Assembly (NCBI GenBank): GCA_016125035.1 | Contig: WGMN01000004.1 | Coordinates: 30,432-94,431, forward strand | Direction: 5' to 3' | Length of the DNA: 64,000 nt | From: Pseudomonadota bacterium | GTDB taxonomy: Bacteria > Pseudomonadota > Alphaproteobacteria > UBA2136 > UBA6156 | Shown here: positions 62,428 through 64,000 of the stretch, piece by piece | Layout of the letters: each line of letters begins with the position of its first letter | Position numbering within the stretch: the stretch's first letter is position 1 | Notes under the pieces: model-generated | Seen by the model: only the letters and a program-made list of their open reading frames with translations | What the model was told of the DNA's origin: nothing | Databases searched by the model: none | Position numbers and translations under genes: made by a program

Positions 62428-63276
62428 ATGGATACGGCGAAACAGTGCAGTTTGCGGCAAGAGGCAAGCACCCGGGGGGTGGGGGTGCATTCAGGTGTGG
62501 AAAGTAGGGTGATTTTGCGCCCGGCCGTGGCGGGGAGTGGAGTGTGCTTTAAAGTGGGCGGGAAGGTGTTGCCGGTGGCGCCGGGGTTGGTAAAGCCCAG
62601 CCCGTTGTGCACGTTGCTGGATGATGGGGCCGGGGCCAGCCTTTCCACCGTGGAGCACCTGATGAGCGCGTTGCATGCGCTGGGGTTGGACAATGTGCTG
62701 GTGGAGGTGGATGGGCCGGAGTTGCCGATATTGGATGGCAGTGCCCTGCCGTGGGTGGAGTTGATCGACCAGGCCGGGCGGGTGGAGCTGGAGGCAGAGC
62801 GGGTATGGTTGCGGGTGGAGAAGGGGGAAGTGGTGGAAGAGCATGGCCGGGTGCTGGCCGCCGAGCCGGATGCGCGTGCCGGGTTGCGGCTGGAGGTGCA
62901 TGTGGACTTCCCCCACCCCCAGATTGGCAAGCAGGCGTGGCGCGGGGTGATGGACGAGGCGACCTACCGCCGTGAGATTGCGCCGGCGCGCACCTTTGTA
63001 CTGGAGAAGGATATTGCCGCGGCGCGGGCGGCCGGGTTTGCCAAGGGCGGCAGTTTGGACAACGCGGTGGTGTTTGGTGAGAATGGCGCGGTGCTGAACC
63101 CCGGCGGGTTGCGCTTTGCCGACGAGCCGGTGCGCCACAAGGTGCTGGATGCGGTGGGCGACCTTTATATGGCCGGGCGGCCGGTGTGGGGGAAATTTGC
63201 GCTGACCATGCCCGGGCATACGGCGAATAACCGGCTTTTACGTAAGATATTTGAGGTGGGGCAGGGGGCGGTATGA
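62428..63276 (+). CDS. lpxC: UDP-3-O-acyl-GlcNAc deacetylase LpxC
   Basis: LpxC is the committed zinc enzyme of lipid A synthesis. The 282-residue protein has GVGVHSGVESRVILRPA, the zinc-site His in STVEHLMSALHALGLDN, and HKVLDAVGDLYMAGRPV and MPGHTANNRLLRK in the second domain. ATG 62428 matches the family start but has no clear ribosome site. An in-frame GTG upstream lies within the repeat. It overlaps the next gene by 4 bases. Confidence 0.96.
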   Translation: MDTAKQCSLRQEASTRGVGVHSGVESRVILRPAVAGSGVCFKVGGKVLPVAPGLVKPSPLCTLLDDGAGASLSTVEHLMSALHALGLDNVLVEVDGPELPILDGSALPWVELIDQAGRVELEAERVWLRVEKGEVVEEHGRVLAAEPDARAGLRLEVHVDFPHPQIGKQAWRGVMDEATYRREIAPARTFVLEKDIAAARAAGFAKGGSLDNAVVFGENGAVLNPGGLRFADEPVRHKVLDAVGDLYMAGRPVWGKFALTMPGHTANNRLLRKIFEVGQGAV

Positions 63277-63830
63277 AAATGGTTATCTTTCACGGGAGTA
63301 TAGGGCACCCTTATGAGAACTGGTTCCCTTGGCTGGCCAAGCGTTTGACGGAAGAAGGCTGGGTGGTGCGTGTGCCGCAACTCCCCACACCGGAAGGTCA
63401 GAACCTTAAGAACTGGTTGCACCACGCTGAACGCCAAGTGGGCGATTTTGTCGACCATGAAACCGTAATGGTAGGCCATAGCGGAGGTTCCCTGTTATTG
63501 CTGAACTATTTACACCGCACAAAAACCTCGATGACGGGGAGTGTGTTTGTGAGCCCGCCTTTTGGGCCGTCAAATGTGAAGGAATTTGCGCACTTGGATA
63601 CCACATTTTTGGAAACGGAGTTCGATTGGAAGCACATTCAAAAACAGGCTGGAAAAATCGCGATTTTCCATGGCGAGGACGACCCGGTGGCGCCGATGGT
63701 GCAGGCCCATGAGTTGGGCCGGAAGTTAAAGTGTGAGCCAACGATAGTTGCCCATGGTGGTCACTTGAATGCCCGCGCGGGTTATGAGGCCTTCCCCCAG
63801 CTTTATGGTTGGTTGAAACAGAATTTTTAG
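63273..63830 (+). CDS. RBBP9/YdeN-type serine hydrolase
   Basis: The 185-residue alpha/beta hydrolase has MVIFHGSIGHPYENWFPWL, the nucleophile elbow VGHSGGSLLLLNYL, catalytic Asp in FHGEDDPVAPMVQA and His in VAHGGHLNARAGYEAFP. This is the compact RBBP9/YdeN family. Substrate unknown. The ATGA overlap with lpxC suggests co-translation; base composition is less GC-rich than upstream genes. Confidence 0.88.
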   Translation: MKMVIFHGSIGHPYENWFPWLAKRLTEEGWVVRVPQLPTPEGQNLKNWLHHAERQVGDFVDHETVMVGHSGGSLLLLNYLHRTKTSMTGSVFVSPPFGPSNVKEFAHLDTTFLETEFDWKHIQKQAGKIAIFHGEDDPVAPMVQAHELGRKLKCEPTIVAHGGHLNARAGYEAFPQLYGWLKQNF

Positions 63831-63865
63831 TGAAGAGAAGGCGTGGAGGGCTCGGCTGGTCAAGC

Positions 63866-64000
63866 CTATCCCAGTATTAAGTATTTCAACCAATATCTCA
63901 AAAAAGCAGCATGAGTTAGCCCGTAGCGGGCCGCTTCGCGTTTCTCCCAGCAGTCAGCTAGCCTTCTGAATTTGTTTTGTATTTGTGCAAAGAAGCGCTC
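63866..64000 (-). CDS. C-terminal end of an unidentified, possibly transposase-like protein
   Basis: On the minus strand an open frame from the window edge (ERFFAQIQNKFRRLADCWEK…FLRYWLKYLILG, stop) gives 44 residues. The ERFF…FRRL…EKR pattern resembles the end of IS5-type DDE transposases (ERFF..LK..RR…YDK), but this short piece is not proof. The DNA is clearly more AT-rich than the rest of the window, which fits a mobile element. Confidence 0.4.
   Translation of the reverse strand, partial: ERFFAQIQNKFRRLADCWEKREAARYGLTHAAFLRYWLKYLILG

Overview
The window looks like a GC-rich alphaproteobacterium. The evidence is the alphaproteobacterial style of RpmE (L31), RNase P RNA and FtsZ C-terminal peptide (IPAFLRRQ), a DUF6468/MotE-type flagellar block, and a dcw cluster ending in lpxC. 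CheZ, FliS and FliD together with a flagellin that has its own sigma-54 promoter point away from Caulobacter or Rhizobium relatives and towards a deeper-branching group. I cannot name the genus.

Layout. 1-3.6 kb: end of a DsbA-like gene, an atpI-like gene, three minus-strand membrane ORFs that split the F0 operon, then atpB-atpE-atpF and rpmE. 3.6-10.6 kb: cheW (with a 16-bp duplication), divergent fliI-fliJ, cheR, a large FliK-like protein, a 0.6-kb non-coding palindrome-rich region and an unknown gene. 10.6-15.4 kb, minus strand: two related small unknown proteins, a rare phosphoribosyltransferase/beta-propeller fusion, flhG and flhF. 15.5-31.5 kb: one long plus-strand flagellar/chemotaxis block (flagellin, FlaG-like, fliD, fliS, fliL, fliM, DUF6468, motE-like, cheY, cheZ, cheB, cheA, two MotB-like membrane proteins, a 906-residue secreted repeat protein). 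31.5-38.8 kb: an S23-type four-helix-bundle gene, a DNA glycosylase, the minus-strand flhB-like/unknown/fliO/fliP set, and plus-strand fliK-flgD-flgE. 38.8-43.5 kb: fumC, an inner-membrane protein, an amidase, a membrane protein and rnpB. 43.5-63.3 kb: the dcw division and cell-wall cluster (mraZ, rsmH, ftsL, ftsI, murE, mraY, murD, ftsW, murG, murC, murB, nudix, ftsQ, ftsA, a GP88-like gene, ftsZ, lpxC), without murF or ddl. The right edge holds an RBBP9-like hydrolase and a possible transposase tail.

How it fits together. Most genes build or steer the flagellum (export ATPase, rod/hook, filament, switch, stator accessory, chemotaxis) or make and divide the wall. MraZ probably autoregulates through four 10-bp-spaced boxes, and two DnaA boxes sit just upstream of these.

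The most unusual layer is a set of small dispersed DNA elements. Short tandem-repeat tracts, mostly of 7-bp units, begin at or just after stop codons. Two of them form long inverted repeats between convergent genes. Identical (GGAACGA)4 tracts sit in frame inside murE and murB, and one tract directly precedes an S23-family gene. Two 78-nt palindromes show compensatory base changes, and a GCGGCGAAACGCTGC-type element recurs in linker-coding DNA. These look like families of mobile or amplifying small elements, with the S23 gene a candidate partner.
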